From an uncultured Dorea sp. (GTDB lineage: Bacteria; Bacillota; Clostridia; Lachnospirales; Lachnospiraceae): DNA of 18,856 nucleotides. Position numbers and translations under genes: made by a program. Shown piece by piece: positions 1 to 7,701 of the stretch; the stretch's first letter is position 1; the number at the start of each line of letters is the position of its first letter. Where the stretch lies: NCBI GenBank assembly GCA_910579335.1, contig CAJTUQ010000054.1, positions 1-18,856 of the forward strand, read 5' to 3'. A model generated the notes under the pieces. The model was not told where the DNA came from. It made no database searches and saw only the letters and a list, made by a program, of their open reading frames with translations.

Positions 1-31
1 AAATATTTTAAAACCAATTTTGACAGGATAC

Positions 32-701
32 TCATAGCTTTCCTCGTTTCCTTCTCATAGTTTTCACGATTCTTCCGTCCTCAATCACTATGATCCTCTT
101 ACTTCCTGCCGCAATCTTTTCATCATGGGTAATCAGCAGTATCGTCTGCCCGTATTCCTCATTCAGCGTGCGAAACAGCCGCATAATCTCCCTGCTGTTT
201 TTCTGGTCCAGATTGCCGGTAGGCTCATCTGCCAGAAGCAGTTTCGGCCTGCCCATTACTGCGCGCCCGATCGCCACCCGCTGCTGCTGCCCTCCGTATC
301 CGCTCCTTGAGTCCTAATATCTTAAGGAGGCTGGCAAGAAATTCCCTGTCTACTTTTTTATGGTCCAAAAGCACAGGAAGACTTATATTCTCCTCTACGT
401 TGAGCACCGGAATCAAATTGAAGAACTGATAGATCTGGCCGATTTCCCTCCTTCGAAATACGGTCCGTTTGTTCTCCTTCATGTCGTAAAGAGATTTTCC
501 GGCAATATATACCTTTCCTTTTGTCGGCACGTCCACTCCTCCGAGCAGATGCAGAAGCGTAGATTTTCCGGAACCGGACGGCCCAAGAATCGTAACAAAC
601 TCTCCTTCTTCTACAGAAAACGATACATGGTCCAAAGCTGTCACCTTGTTATCGCCCCTGCCATATTCTTTCGTAAGCTCTTCTGTCCTTAATACTTCCA
701 T
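32..701 (-). pseudogene. ABC transporter ATP-binding protein (MacB/LolD type), frameshifted
   Basis: This would be the cytoplasmic ATPase of the FtsX-type exporter encoded just upstream. The start is the ATG at 701, preceded by GGGGAGGAAGAAGA; an ATG at 758 has no such site. The first frame carries Walker A GPSGSGKST (residues 40-48) and a Q-loop region ending in YQFFNL, then runs to LGLKERI. At about 296-302 the frame changes. The other frame resumes with YGGQQQRVAIGRA, Walker B LLLADEPTGNLD and the H-loop LLITHDE, and stops at 32. The LS of the LSGGQ signature and about six residues before it are absent. The gap fits a 23-nt deletion; restoring it gives a 230-codon gene, normal for the family. 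As written, the first frame reads into a missense tail lacking signature, Walker B and H-loop, so it cannot be a working ATPase. It could be a true pseudogene or a sequencing/assembly error. The break is certain; its cause is not. Confidence 0.9.
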
Positions 702-760
702 TCTTCTTCCTCCCCGGCCAATCCACCGGTATGCCCAAAAACAATGCGTCAGAGACACTT

Positions 761-3304
761 CTATATGCTCTCGTCCCTGACGGCCTCGATAATATTCAAA
801 TGCCTAAGCTGCATTGCCGTGTAGACGACAGGTGCAACGACAAGGACGATGGCGGCTGCAAACTGCAAGATAATGATGTCCCACGGTATCACCTTTTCAA
901 TTGTGTTCCACTGACTAAATTCCTTAAATACTTCCGGCAGAAGAAGCAGGCTTACAGGGATTCCGATAAATCCCGCCGCAAGCCCATACAGGGAATTTTC
1001 GGCAATCAGCATCCTTTTCAACGTCCCATCTTCCATCCCCATAGACTGATAAACGGCAAACTCCCGCCTGCGCACCCGCATCGCCATAGAAATATTCTGG
1101 AAAATACTCGTCAGCGACAATGCAAAAATGAGAAGGATCAATCCGTACCCCAAAATCTGTAATATAAACTCTTGTGAATGGAAATACTGCTCCTTCTTAG
1201 AAAGCGTGCGTCCTCCGAACGCAAAGGCATCATTTTCCGGCAGCTCTTCCAAGCCATAATTCCGTACATCCCTACTCTGCATCCCTTCTTCATGGAGTCC
1301 GCATTCCGCTGCAAGCTTTCTGACGATGCGCCATACGGCTTTTTCCTCCTCCATACGCACAGACAGCTGTCTGTGAAATACCTTGTCCGCAAAAGAGCTT
1401 CCTTCTCCGGTCTCCTTTCTCTTTACATCGAACTTGATATATGTGGGAATGCTTTTATGCTCCCAATGGTTGAATATCTTTGTGTCCGCAGGGTGCTCTC
1501 CATAGGTATCTCTGTATTCCGGGCTCTCTAGGAGCCGCTCAAAATCATCCATAGGAAGATACATTCGTAGATTTCCCCGTTCAATCTCCTGATGGCCGTC
1601 CGGTTTCTCCGGATTTCCGGAATAATAGGGGCAGGCGGGCGCCTCCTTCGTAGTTCCAATTAGCCGGAACTCTCCTTTTCTCAGCTCATCCACCTGCTTT
1701 TCAATGCCAAAGCTTAATTCTTCCATGTCCCCGTACCTGCTGTACAGAAAGCTGAATCCGCCGTCCTCCTTTATATTCAGTACACTTTGGCGCAGCGTCT
1801 CTTCCTCTGTGCGGACTTCGATATAATCCTCAACGAGCGCCGGCGCCGCTTCTCCCTCCGTGATTTCATATCCGGCCTTTTTTACGTACTCCTCAAATGT
1901 TGGCAAATCCAGTCCTATAATATCTAAAGGAATCCAGTAGCCTGATACCGTATTTCCCGTATGGCAGTCCCTAACCCCCATCCGGCTCTGCGTATAACCA
2001 ATGCCTGCCTGCACGCCGAAATCATCCAGCCCCTCCTTAAGCTGCTCTCTTTGAAACAAAACCCCGTAAAGGGCGAGTTTTCTCTCCAGACTCACCTGGG
2101 TCACTCCATCCATTCCGGCAATTTTCTCATAAAATGCGCGGATTTTTTCCGGGTCATTGGAATACACCTCCGTCCACATTCCAAGTTCGGGCCGCTCCCT
2201 TTTATCCTTAGGGTAGTAATCTCCGTTCAGTCCCCGCATTCCGGCGGTTCCATCCAGCAAAAGACAGAAAGCAGCCACCAGCGCAAGCCCGTTTGCAATA
2301 TAATTTTTCTGTCTCACCCAAACATTCTTTGCCGCCAGCATCCCGGCTGTCTTAACCAGCTTACGCTCTGTCAGCAAATCTGTTTTTTTCTGAAACTTCT
2401 CTTCTATTGAAATCTGCCGGATCATCAAATCCATGACGGATGCTTTTACCGCTCTTCTGGCCGGGAAAAAACAGGCAAGAAAAATCATCCCCCAGCCTGA
2501 CAGCGCAAGCCTCCCTAAAAGATACGGCGTAATCTTCATAGAGAGCCCCTCGTACAAAAAGTACGTCCGCACCCAGCAGATAATCCCCCGCGCCAGCAGA
2601 AGCCCCGCGCCGATTCCCACAGGTATCCCTGCCGCCCCTTCCACAATACCTTCCCAGTAAACCGCCGATGCCTTCTGGCGCGGGGTTGCTCCTATGCTCC
2701 CAAGAATCCCCAGATAGTTTAACTTCTCAAATGCAGATATGGCATATGCGTTGTAAATCAACACGCAGCCAAGACCAAGAAGCATTGCCAGAACAGTCTT
2801 TACCAGCAGCCCCACTCCCATCCATGAGCCGTTCGTAATGCCTAGGTATTCCAACAATTCCATATGATAGGAGACCGGATACCTGCCAGTCGACCCGTCA
2901 GCCAGCTTTACCCGCTCTCTTTCCGGCAGCGGCTGCATTCCGATTCTTTTTGCAATTCTCTGCGTCTCGGAAAAGATCCCGTGATTTACTCTTTTCATCT
3001 CAACCTTGACGCAGAGCTTATTCCCCTCCTTATGCTCTTCACAATTTGTGACGGCAGTACATCTCCCGATTCTTTTTGACTTCTTTAATTCTTCAAACTG
3101 CTCTGTTGTCAGTCCGTGAAAAACCGCATGATAGCTGTCCTCGACCTCAATTACCGTATCGATAAGCATTCCTAAGAACGTTTCTGCAAAGACATTGACG
3201 GCTGTGACGATTGTCATCGTTATAATGATTGCAGAGGCCGCCGCCATTGTCCTCTTTTTGTTCTTTCCCATGTACCGAAGCGTCAGCCTGCATATGACAT
3301 CCAT
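761..3304 (-). CDS. FtsX-type ABC transporter permease, 847 aa
   Basis: An inner-membrane permease with two tandem FtsX modules, each one helix, an outside domain, then three helices. Predicted helices lie near residues 20-44, 162-187, 213-242 and 266-283, then 336-352, 712-737, 768-790 and 808-830. The first outside domain is about 115 residues and the second about 360. Both modules end in the usual family signature: PARRAVKASVMDLM near 281-294 and LNIIEAVRDE near the C-terminus. The ATG at 3304 follows an AGGGGG site, 20 nt after the anti-sigma gene, so it is surely co-transcribed. Relatives in this family export or sense peptides, antibiotics or lipoproteins; the substrate cannot be told from sequence. 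The gene is intact although its partner ATPase at 32-701 is broken, so it may be orphaned or use another ATPase. Confidence 0.9.
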   Translation of the reverse strand: MDVICRLTLRYMGKNKKRTMAAASAIIITMTIVTAVNVFAETFLGMLIDTVIEVEDSYHAVFHGLTTEQFEELKKSKRIGRCTAVTNCEEHKEGNKLCVKVEMKRVNHGIFSETQRIAKRIGMQPLPERERVKLADGSTGRYPVSYHMELLEYLGITNGSWMGVGLLVKTVLAMLLGLGCVLIYNAYAISAFEKLNYLGILGSIGATPRQKASAVYWEGIVEGAAGIPVGIGAGLLLARGIICWVRTYFLYEGLSMKITPYLLGRLALSGWGMIFLACFFPARRAVKASVMDLMIRQISIEEKFQKKTDLLTERKLVKTAGMLAAKNVWVRQKNYIANGLALVAAFCLLLDGTAGMRGLNGDYYPKDKRERPELGMWTEVYSNDPEKIRAFYEKIAGMDGVTQVSLERKLALYGVLFQREQLKEGLDDFGVQAGIGYTQSRMGVRDCHTGNTVSGYWIPLDIIGLDLPTFEEYVKKAGYEITEGEAAPALVEDYIEVRTEEETLRQSVLNIKEDGGFSFLYSRYGDMEELSFGIEKQVDELRKGEFRLIGTTKEAPACPYYSGNPEKPDGHQEIERGNLRMYLPMDDFERLLESPEYRDTYGEHPADTKIFNHWEHKSIPTYIKFDVKRKETGEGSSFADKVFHRQLSVRMEEEKAVWRIVRKLAAECGLHEEGMQSRDVRNYGLEELPENDAFAFGGRTLSKKEQYFHSQEFILQILGYGLILLIFALSLTSIFQNISMAMRVRRREFAVYQSMGMEDGTLKRMLIAENSLYGLAAGFIGIPVSLLLLPEVFKEFSQWNTIEKVIPWDIIILQFAAAIVLVVAPVVYTAMQLRHLNIIEAVRDESI

Positions 3305-3324
3305 ATCCGCCGTCCCCCTTTTTC

Positions 3325-4287
3325 CTACTTTTCTGTCCCGGCCGGCTTTTTATACACCTTATATGCATAGTAGTCCGGGGAACTTGCATCGTAGGAATCA
3401 AACTCTGAAGCCGCATATTCCTCACAGATTTCGTATATACTTTCCTGACCGACAAGCCCGTTTGCTTTCAGGCTTTCTTCTGCCTTTTCCAGGCTGCCTC
3501 CTCTCATATACGCTGCTATTGCCATCTTTTCAATTTCATCCGGAGCCGCTTTCACCTCCTGTCCCCTTGTCCACAAAAGCTTTTTATCATTTTTAAACGC
3601 TCCGAAATAGCTGATTTCCTTGCAGTTCCATACATAATCATCCCCTAAATTCCACACGTCCCCCTCACTGCTCATCGGAAATATATATGCCGCCTCCTTG
3701 ACGCCGGCTACGTCCTGAAGCTTTGCAAGCCATCCGTCCGCTTTTTCAAAGCTTACTCTAAAATATGCCTCATCGGTATCCTGGCCCCGCGGATGCATCG
3801 GCGTCTCCATCCTCGGCCTCTCACTGATACAGAACTCCTTCTCTGATGAGAACACCATATAAATATCCCCGTTTTTCAATCGGTACGTCTCCTTTACCTC
3901 CACGTCCGCCGGCGGCATTCCCGAAAAGACACTTCCGAAATTACCTTCATTTGTCGTAAGCTGCGCCAGCAGATTTTCCGCCAGAATTACAGCGATCAGT
4001 ATGATTGCGGCAATTATCATATGATCGAACGTCATCTTTCTTTTAAATTTTAAAATCGCTTTCACCGCCATGTCCTCCTGTTCTTTCTCCGCCTTTTCCG
4101 AACCCTGCCGTATGCCCGGCACAATCCCCCGTATTTCCGGCAGGCGCCCGGAAGTCTTTTCATACACTTTCCTGCATTCTGCGCACACTTTTATATGTTC
4201 CTCCACCATCCTGCGGCTCTCCGGCAAAAGGACGTCGTCCTCGTAAAGCACAAGCAGATCCTGAACGACCGCACATTCTCGTTTCAT
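3325..4287 (-). CDS. Zinc-finger (zf-HC2) transmembrane anti-sigma factor, 320 aa
   Basis: Likely holds the ECF sigma factor encoded just upstream inactive at the membrane. The N-terminal cytoplasmic part has Cys5 and then H31-x3-C35-x2-C38 in EEHIKVCAECRK, the zinc-binding pattern of zf-HC2 anti-sigma domains. One membrane helix spans about residues 88-108. The remaining roughly 210 residues would be outside the cell; I do not recognise this part. It is rich in aromatic and charged residues and could be the sensor. The ATG at 4287 follows GGAGGAGG, which lies inside the last codons of the sigma gene. Only three bases separate the two genes, pointing to translational coupling and matched amounts of the pair. 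The anti-sigma role is inferred from the domain plus adjacency. Confidence 0.88.
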   Translation of the reverse strand: MKRECAVVQDLLVLYEDDVLLPESRRMVEEHIKVCAECRKVYEKTSGRLPEIRGIVPGIRQGSEKAEKEQEDMAVKAILKFKRKMTFDHMIIAAIILIAVILAENLLAQLTTNEGNFGSVFSGMPPADVEVKETYRLKNGDIYMVFSSEKEFCISERPRMETPMHPRGQDTDEAYFRVSFEKADGWLAKLQDVAGVKEAAYIFPMSSEGDVWNLGDDYVWNCKEISYFGAFKNDKKLLWTRGQEVKAAPDEIEKMAIAAYMRGGSLEKAEESLKANGLVGQESIYEICEEYAASEFDSYDASSPDYYAYKVYKKPAGTEK

Positions 4288-4290
4288 CTT

Positions 4291-4803
4291 TTACACCTCC
4301 TCCCCCAGCATTTCCTGAAGCTTTATCTTTGCCCGATGATAGGTTACCCTCGCCCATCCTTCTCCTCTTCCATATATGCCTCCGATTTCCCGAAAAGATA
4401 ATTCTCCTATTACGCGCAAGGCAAACACCTCCTTATACGGCTCATTCAGCCTGGCAAGCTCTCTGTATATCCTCATAGCCTCATTTCTCCTTATAACCGT
4501 TTCTTCCACATCTTCCCGCTCTCTGCCCCCTAAACCGTATCTGCCTTTTTCCAAATTTTCTTGTGTCAGTTCTTCTTCGGCAAGATGCTTTTGCTTTTTT
4601 TGCCATGACAGATACGTATTCTTCCCGATCTGGAACAGCCAGCTTTTCATGGAGCAGTCTCCCCGGAACTTTCGTATAGATTTAATTGCTTTGTAAAAAG
4701 TTTCCTGTGCAAGCTCCTCGGCCACGTCCTGCTTTCCGCACAATGTATACAAAAACCGATAGACATCCGGATAGTATAATCGGTAAACCTCGTTGATTTC
4801 CAA
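4291..4803 (-). CDS. ECF-family RNA polymerase sigma factor (SigW/RpoE-like), 170 aa
   Basis: A short sigma-70 relative with only regions 2 and 4. Region 2 covers about residues 5-70, including DVAEELAQETFYKAI and the -10-recognition stretch with SWLFQIGKN. Region 4 covers about 110-165, with the helix-turn-helix LSFREIGGIYGRGEGWARVT. I chose the TTG at 4803 because AGGGGG sits 8 nt before it. The in-frame GTG at 4812 overlaps that site and would add only three residues. It is first in a unit with a membrane anti-sigma and an FtsX-type ABC transporter, a layout used for envelope-stress or antimicrobial-peptide responses. A candidate ECF-type promoter lies directly upstream, so autoregulation is likely. 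The family is clear; the inducing signal is unknown. Confidence 0.9.
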   Translation of the reverse strand: MEINEVYRLYYPDVYRFLYTLCGKQDVAEELAQETFYKAIKSIRKFRGDCSMKSWLFQIGKNTYLSWQKKQKHLAEEELTQENLEKGRYGLGGREREDVEETVIRRNEAMRIYRELARLNEPYKEVFALRVIGELSFREIGGIYGRGEGWARVTYHRAKIKLQEMLGEEV

Positions 4804-4825
4804 GCATCTCACCCCCTTTGTATAA

Positions 4826-4854
4826 GAAGACTCCCCTGAGAAAGATTCGTTACA
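4826..4854 (-). promoter_or_regulatory. Candidate ECF-sigma promoter for the sigma/anti-sigma/ABC operon
   Basis: Read on the minus strand, TGTAAC (4854-4849) is followed after 17 nt by GTCTTC (4831-4826), then TTATAC. The AAC-type -35 and the GTC-type -10 at this spacing resemble promoters of Firmicutes ECF sigma factors. The leader before the TTG start is only about 20 nt. No good TTGACA/TATAAT pair is visible in this gap. Autoregulation is an inference. Confidence 0.5.
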
Positions 4855-4890
4855 AAAATTGACCCAGAATATTTCAAAACCAAGAAAGCC

Positions 4891-4931
4891 AATAAAAGAA
4901 AACAGACCGGAAAATCACCTTCCCGGTCCGT
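4891..4931 (-). terminator. Intrinsic terminator of alaS
   Basis: On the minus strand the core stem pairs GACCGGGAA with TTTCCGGTC around the loop GGTGAT. Three more pairs (one a G-U wobble) extend it to about 12 bp, occupying 4902-4931. A T-rich tract (TTTTCTTTT) follows. It lies 14 nt past the alaS stop and insulates alaS from the sigma-factor operon. Confidence 0.85.
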
Positions 4932-4945
4932 CTCTATCTTTCTTT

Positions 4946-7582
4946 TTATAACTGGCTCTCAAGCACTTCCTTCACCTTTGCCACCGCAGCGTCAATTCCT
5001 TCCGGATTCTTACCGCCGGCCTGCGCCATGTTCGGCCGTCCGCCGCCGCCGCCGCCCACAAGCGCCGCAATCTCTTTTATCAGGTTTCCGGCATGGGCGC
5101 CTTTCTCTACAGCCTCTTTTGTAGCCATCGTCATAAGATTTACTCTGCCCTGCGCAGAAGAAGCCAGCATAATCACTCCTTCCCCAAGCTTGTCTTTTAG
5201 CTTGTCACCCAAATCACGAAGGCCGTTCATGTCAACTCCGTCCACTTTTGCGGCGAGAAGCTTCATTCCCTTCACTTCAACCACCTGGCTCATCACGTCT
5301 CCCAAAGCATCCTTTGCAAGTCTCGCCTTGAGACTTTCCACCTCGCTGCCAAGCGCCTTATTTTCGGCCAGCAGGCTCTTTATCTTTTCGGAGAGCTTGC
5401 CCGGCTTCGCCTTTACAAGCTTCGACGCCTCCACAAGCCTGTTCTCCAGCTCGTTGTAATAATTCATAAGCCCCTGGGAAGTCAGCGCTTCGATACGTCT
5501 CACGCCTGCAGCGACCCCGGTCTCAGAGACAATCTTAAATGCCGTAATGACACCTGTATTAGCCACATGGGTACCGCCGCAGAACTCTTTGGAAAACTCG
5601 CCCATGCTTACTACTCGGACAATATCGCCATACTTCTCGCCAAACAGCGCAGCCGCCCCCGTCTTTTTCGCCTCTTCAATCGGCATGTTTTCCGCCGTTA
5701 CCGGAAGGCAGTTCATAATCTGCTCATTCACGATTTCTTCCACTTTGTGAATCTCTTCCTCTGTCATTGCGGAAAAATGCGTAAAGTCAAACCGCAGCCT
5801 GTCTGCATTGACCGAAGAACCTGCCTGCTCCACATGATTTCCCAGAACCATCCGCAGAGCCTTCTGCAGAAGGTGGGTCGCACTGTGGTTATTGGCAGAA
5901 AGAGCCCGCTTTTTCGTATCAATCTCAAGCGTCACCGTATCACCTGTCTTTACCATGCCCTTTCTGACGCACCCTTTATGCCCAATCTTTCCTCCGGGCA
6001 GTTTCAGCGTATCTTCTACCTCAAACTCAAAATCCCCAGCACAAATCAGCCCTGTGTCCGCTTCCTGACCGCCGCTTGTGGCATAGAACGGCGTCTCCTT
6101 TACAAACACCGTACCTATATCGCCGTCAGACAGCGCCTCTACAATCTCCGTCTCTGTCGTAAGCACTGTAACCTCCGACTCGGCGGATGTTTTCTCGTAT
6201 CCCACAAAAGTGCCCGTAACAGCCGAATCTATCTCGTCATAAACGGTAGCTTCCCTTCCGCTGTAGCTATGCTCGCCAAAAGTTCCTTTTGCCTTTGCCT
6301 TCTGCTCTTCTACTGCCTTTTTAAAACCTTCCTCATCAATGGAAAGCCCTTTTTCTTCCAAAATCTCAATCGTCAAATCAACCGGGAAACCGTACGTGTC
6401 ATAGAGCCGGAAAGCCTCCTTGCCAGACAGCATCTTTTCGCCCTTCTTTTCCATCTCATCCTCGATTCCTGCAAGAATCGTAAGTCCCTGGTCAATCGTC
6501 CGGTTGAACTGCTCCTCCTCTTTTGTAATGACCTTAAAGATAAAGTCCTTCTTTTCCTCAAGCTCCGGATACCCGTCCTTCGATCCTTCAATGACCGTCC
6601 CGGCAAGTTCTACAAGAAATTCCCTGTCAATGCCAAGAAGCCTCCCGTGGCGGCTTGCGCGTCTGAGAAGGCGTCTGAGCACATATCCCCGTCCGCTGTT
6701 AGAAGGCAGAATGCCATCTGAAATCATAAAAGTCACGGAACGGATATGGTCGGTAATCACGCGCACAGAAACATCCGTCTCCCCGCCATTTCCGTATTCT
6801 ACGCCCGCTATCCTGCACACATGCTCACGGAGGGCAAAAAGAGTGTCAATGTCAAACATAGACTCCACGCCCTGCACAACACAGGCCAGACGCTCCAGGC
6901 CCATCCCGGTGTCAATGTTCTTCTGCTCCAGCTCCGTATAATTGTTGTGTCCGTCATTGTCGAACTGAGTAAACACGTTATTCCAAATCTCCATGTAGCG
7001 GTCACAGTCACATCCTACCGTACAATCCGGCTTTTTGCAGCCGTACTCTGCGCCTCTGTCATAGTAAACCTCCGAGCAGGGACCGCAGGGGCCGGAACCA
7101 TGCTCCCAGAAATTGTCTTCTTTTCCGAAACGGAAAATCCTCTCTGCCGGAATCCCTATTTTCTTATTCCAGATTTCGAATGCCTCGTCATCGTCCAAAT
7201 AGACAGACGGATAGAGCCTGTCCGCTTCAAGGCCAACCACCTCTGTCAGAAATTCCCATGTCCAGTGAATGGATTCGTCTTTAAAATAGTCCCCGAATGA
7301 GAAATTGCCGAGCATCTCAAAAAAAGTACCGTGGCGCGCAGTCTTTCCTACATTTTCAATATCGCCCGTACGGATACATTTCTGACAGGTAGTCACACGT
7401 TTTCTCGGCGGAATCTCCTCCCCCGTAAAATATGGTTTTAACGGCGCCATCCCGGAATTGATAAGCAGCAGGCTCTTATCATTGTGCGGCACCAGAGAAA
7501 AGCTTTTCATGGCAAGATGCTCCTTGCTCTCAAAAAACTCAAGAAACATCCTTCTTAATTCATTAACTCCGTAATTTTTCAT
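4946..7582 (-). CDS. alaS: Alanine--tRNA ligase, 878 aa
   Basis: Cytoplasmic class II synthetase that charges tRNA-Ala and hydrolyses mischarged Ser/Gly-tRNA. Full length for a bacterial AlaRS (about 875 aa). The catalytic core fills about residues 1-240, with motif 2 around RHGTFFEMLGNFSFGDYF (83-100) and motif 3 GMGLERLA (226-233). The editing domain has the zinc ligands HSATH (566-570) and CGGTH (668-672). A coiled stretch near 710-760 and the glycine-rich C-Ala segment GGGGGGRPNMAQAGG (843-857) follow. The core carries a Cys-rich insert with C166, C169, C182, C187, C191 and C193, as in other clostridial AlaRS. The ATG at 7582 follows GAGGAG. It is flanked by its own promoter and terminator, so it is probably monocistronic. 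Confidence 0.98.
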   Translation of the reverse strand: MKNYGVNELRRMFLEFFESKEHLAMKSFSLVPHNDKSLLLINSGMAPLKPYFTGEEIPPRKRVTTCQKCIRTGDIENVGKTARHGTFFEMLGNFSFGDYFKDESIHWTWEFLTEVVGLEADRLYPSVYLDDDEAFEIWNKKIGIPAERIFRFGKEDNFWEHGSGPCGPCSEVYYDRGAEYGCKKPDCTVGCDCDRYMEIWNNVFTQFDNDGHNNYTELEQKNIDTGMGLERLACVVQGVESMFDIDTLFALREHVCRIAGVEYGNGGETDVSVRVITDHIRSVTFMISDGILPSNSGRGYVLRRLLRRASRHGRLLGIDREFLVELAGTVIEGSKDGYPELEEKKDFIFKVITKEEEQFNRTIDQGLTILAGIEDEMEKKGEKMLSGKEAFRLYDTYGFPVDLTIEILEEKGLSIDEEGFKKAVEEQKAKAKGTFGEHSYSGREATVYDEIDSAVTGTFVGYEKTSAESEVTVLTTETEIVEALSDGDIGTVFVKETPFYATSGGQEADTGLICAGDFEFEVEDTLKLPGGKIGHKGCVRKGMVKTGDTVTLEIDTKKRALSANNHSATHLLQKALRMVLGNHVEQAGSSVNADRLRFDFTHFSAMTEEEIHKVEEIVNEQIMNCLPVTAENMPIEEAKKTGAAALFGEKYGDIVRVVSMGEFSKEFCGGTHVANTGVITAFKIVSETGVAAGVRRIEALTSQGLMNYYNELENRLVEASKLVKAKPGKLSEKIKSLLAENKALGSEVESLKARLAKDALGDVMSQVVEVKGMKLLAAKVDGVDMNGLRDLGDKLKDKLGEGVIMLASSAQGRVNLMTMATKEAVEKGAHAGNLIKEIAALVGGGGGGRPNMAQAGGKNPEGIDAAVAKVKEVLESQL

Positions 7583-7622
7583 ATTGTTCTCCTCAAATCT
7601 ACTTTAAAATCACTATTTTCTA

Positions 7623-7651
7623 ATTATAATGAGAGCGCCCTGATTTGTCAA
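7623..7651 (-). promoter_or_regulatory. Consensus sigma-A promoter of alaS
   Basis: Minus strand: TTGACA (7651-7646), a 17-nt spacer, then TATAAT (7628-7623). Both hexamers match consensus perfectly. The start point would be near 7616, leaving about 34 nt of leader, too short for a T-box. Confidence 0.9.
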
Positions 7652-7663
7652 TGTTATTGAATA

Positions 7664-7697
7664 TCAGAAAAGCAGCGCCAATACGCTGCCTTTCTGA
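7664..7697 (-). terminator. Probable terminator after the GH25 gene
   Basis: An inverted repeat with 14-nt arms and one mismatch: TCAGAAAAGCAGCG, loop CCAATA, CGCTGCCTTTCTGA. On the minus strand the GC core GCAGCG/CGCTGC is followed by TTTTCTGATATT. The hairpin starts 5 nt after the muramidase stop and ends 13 nt before the alaS -35. The T-tract is interrupted, so its strength is uncertain. Confidence 0.6.
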
Positions 7698-7701
7698 AAA
7701 A

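Noticed and set aside
5034..5058. GC-rich ccgccgccgccg run as a simple-sequence repeat
   Set aside because: It encodes the conserved poly-glycine segment of the AlaRS C-terminal domain.
5567..6721. Long plus-strand open frame (384 codons) opposite alaS
   Set aside because: It lies wholly antisense to a clearly conserved synthetase, reads as unrelated low-quality protein and has no promoter or ribosome-binding site that I can see.
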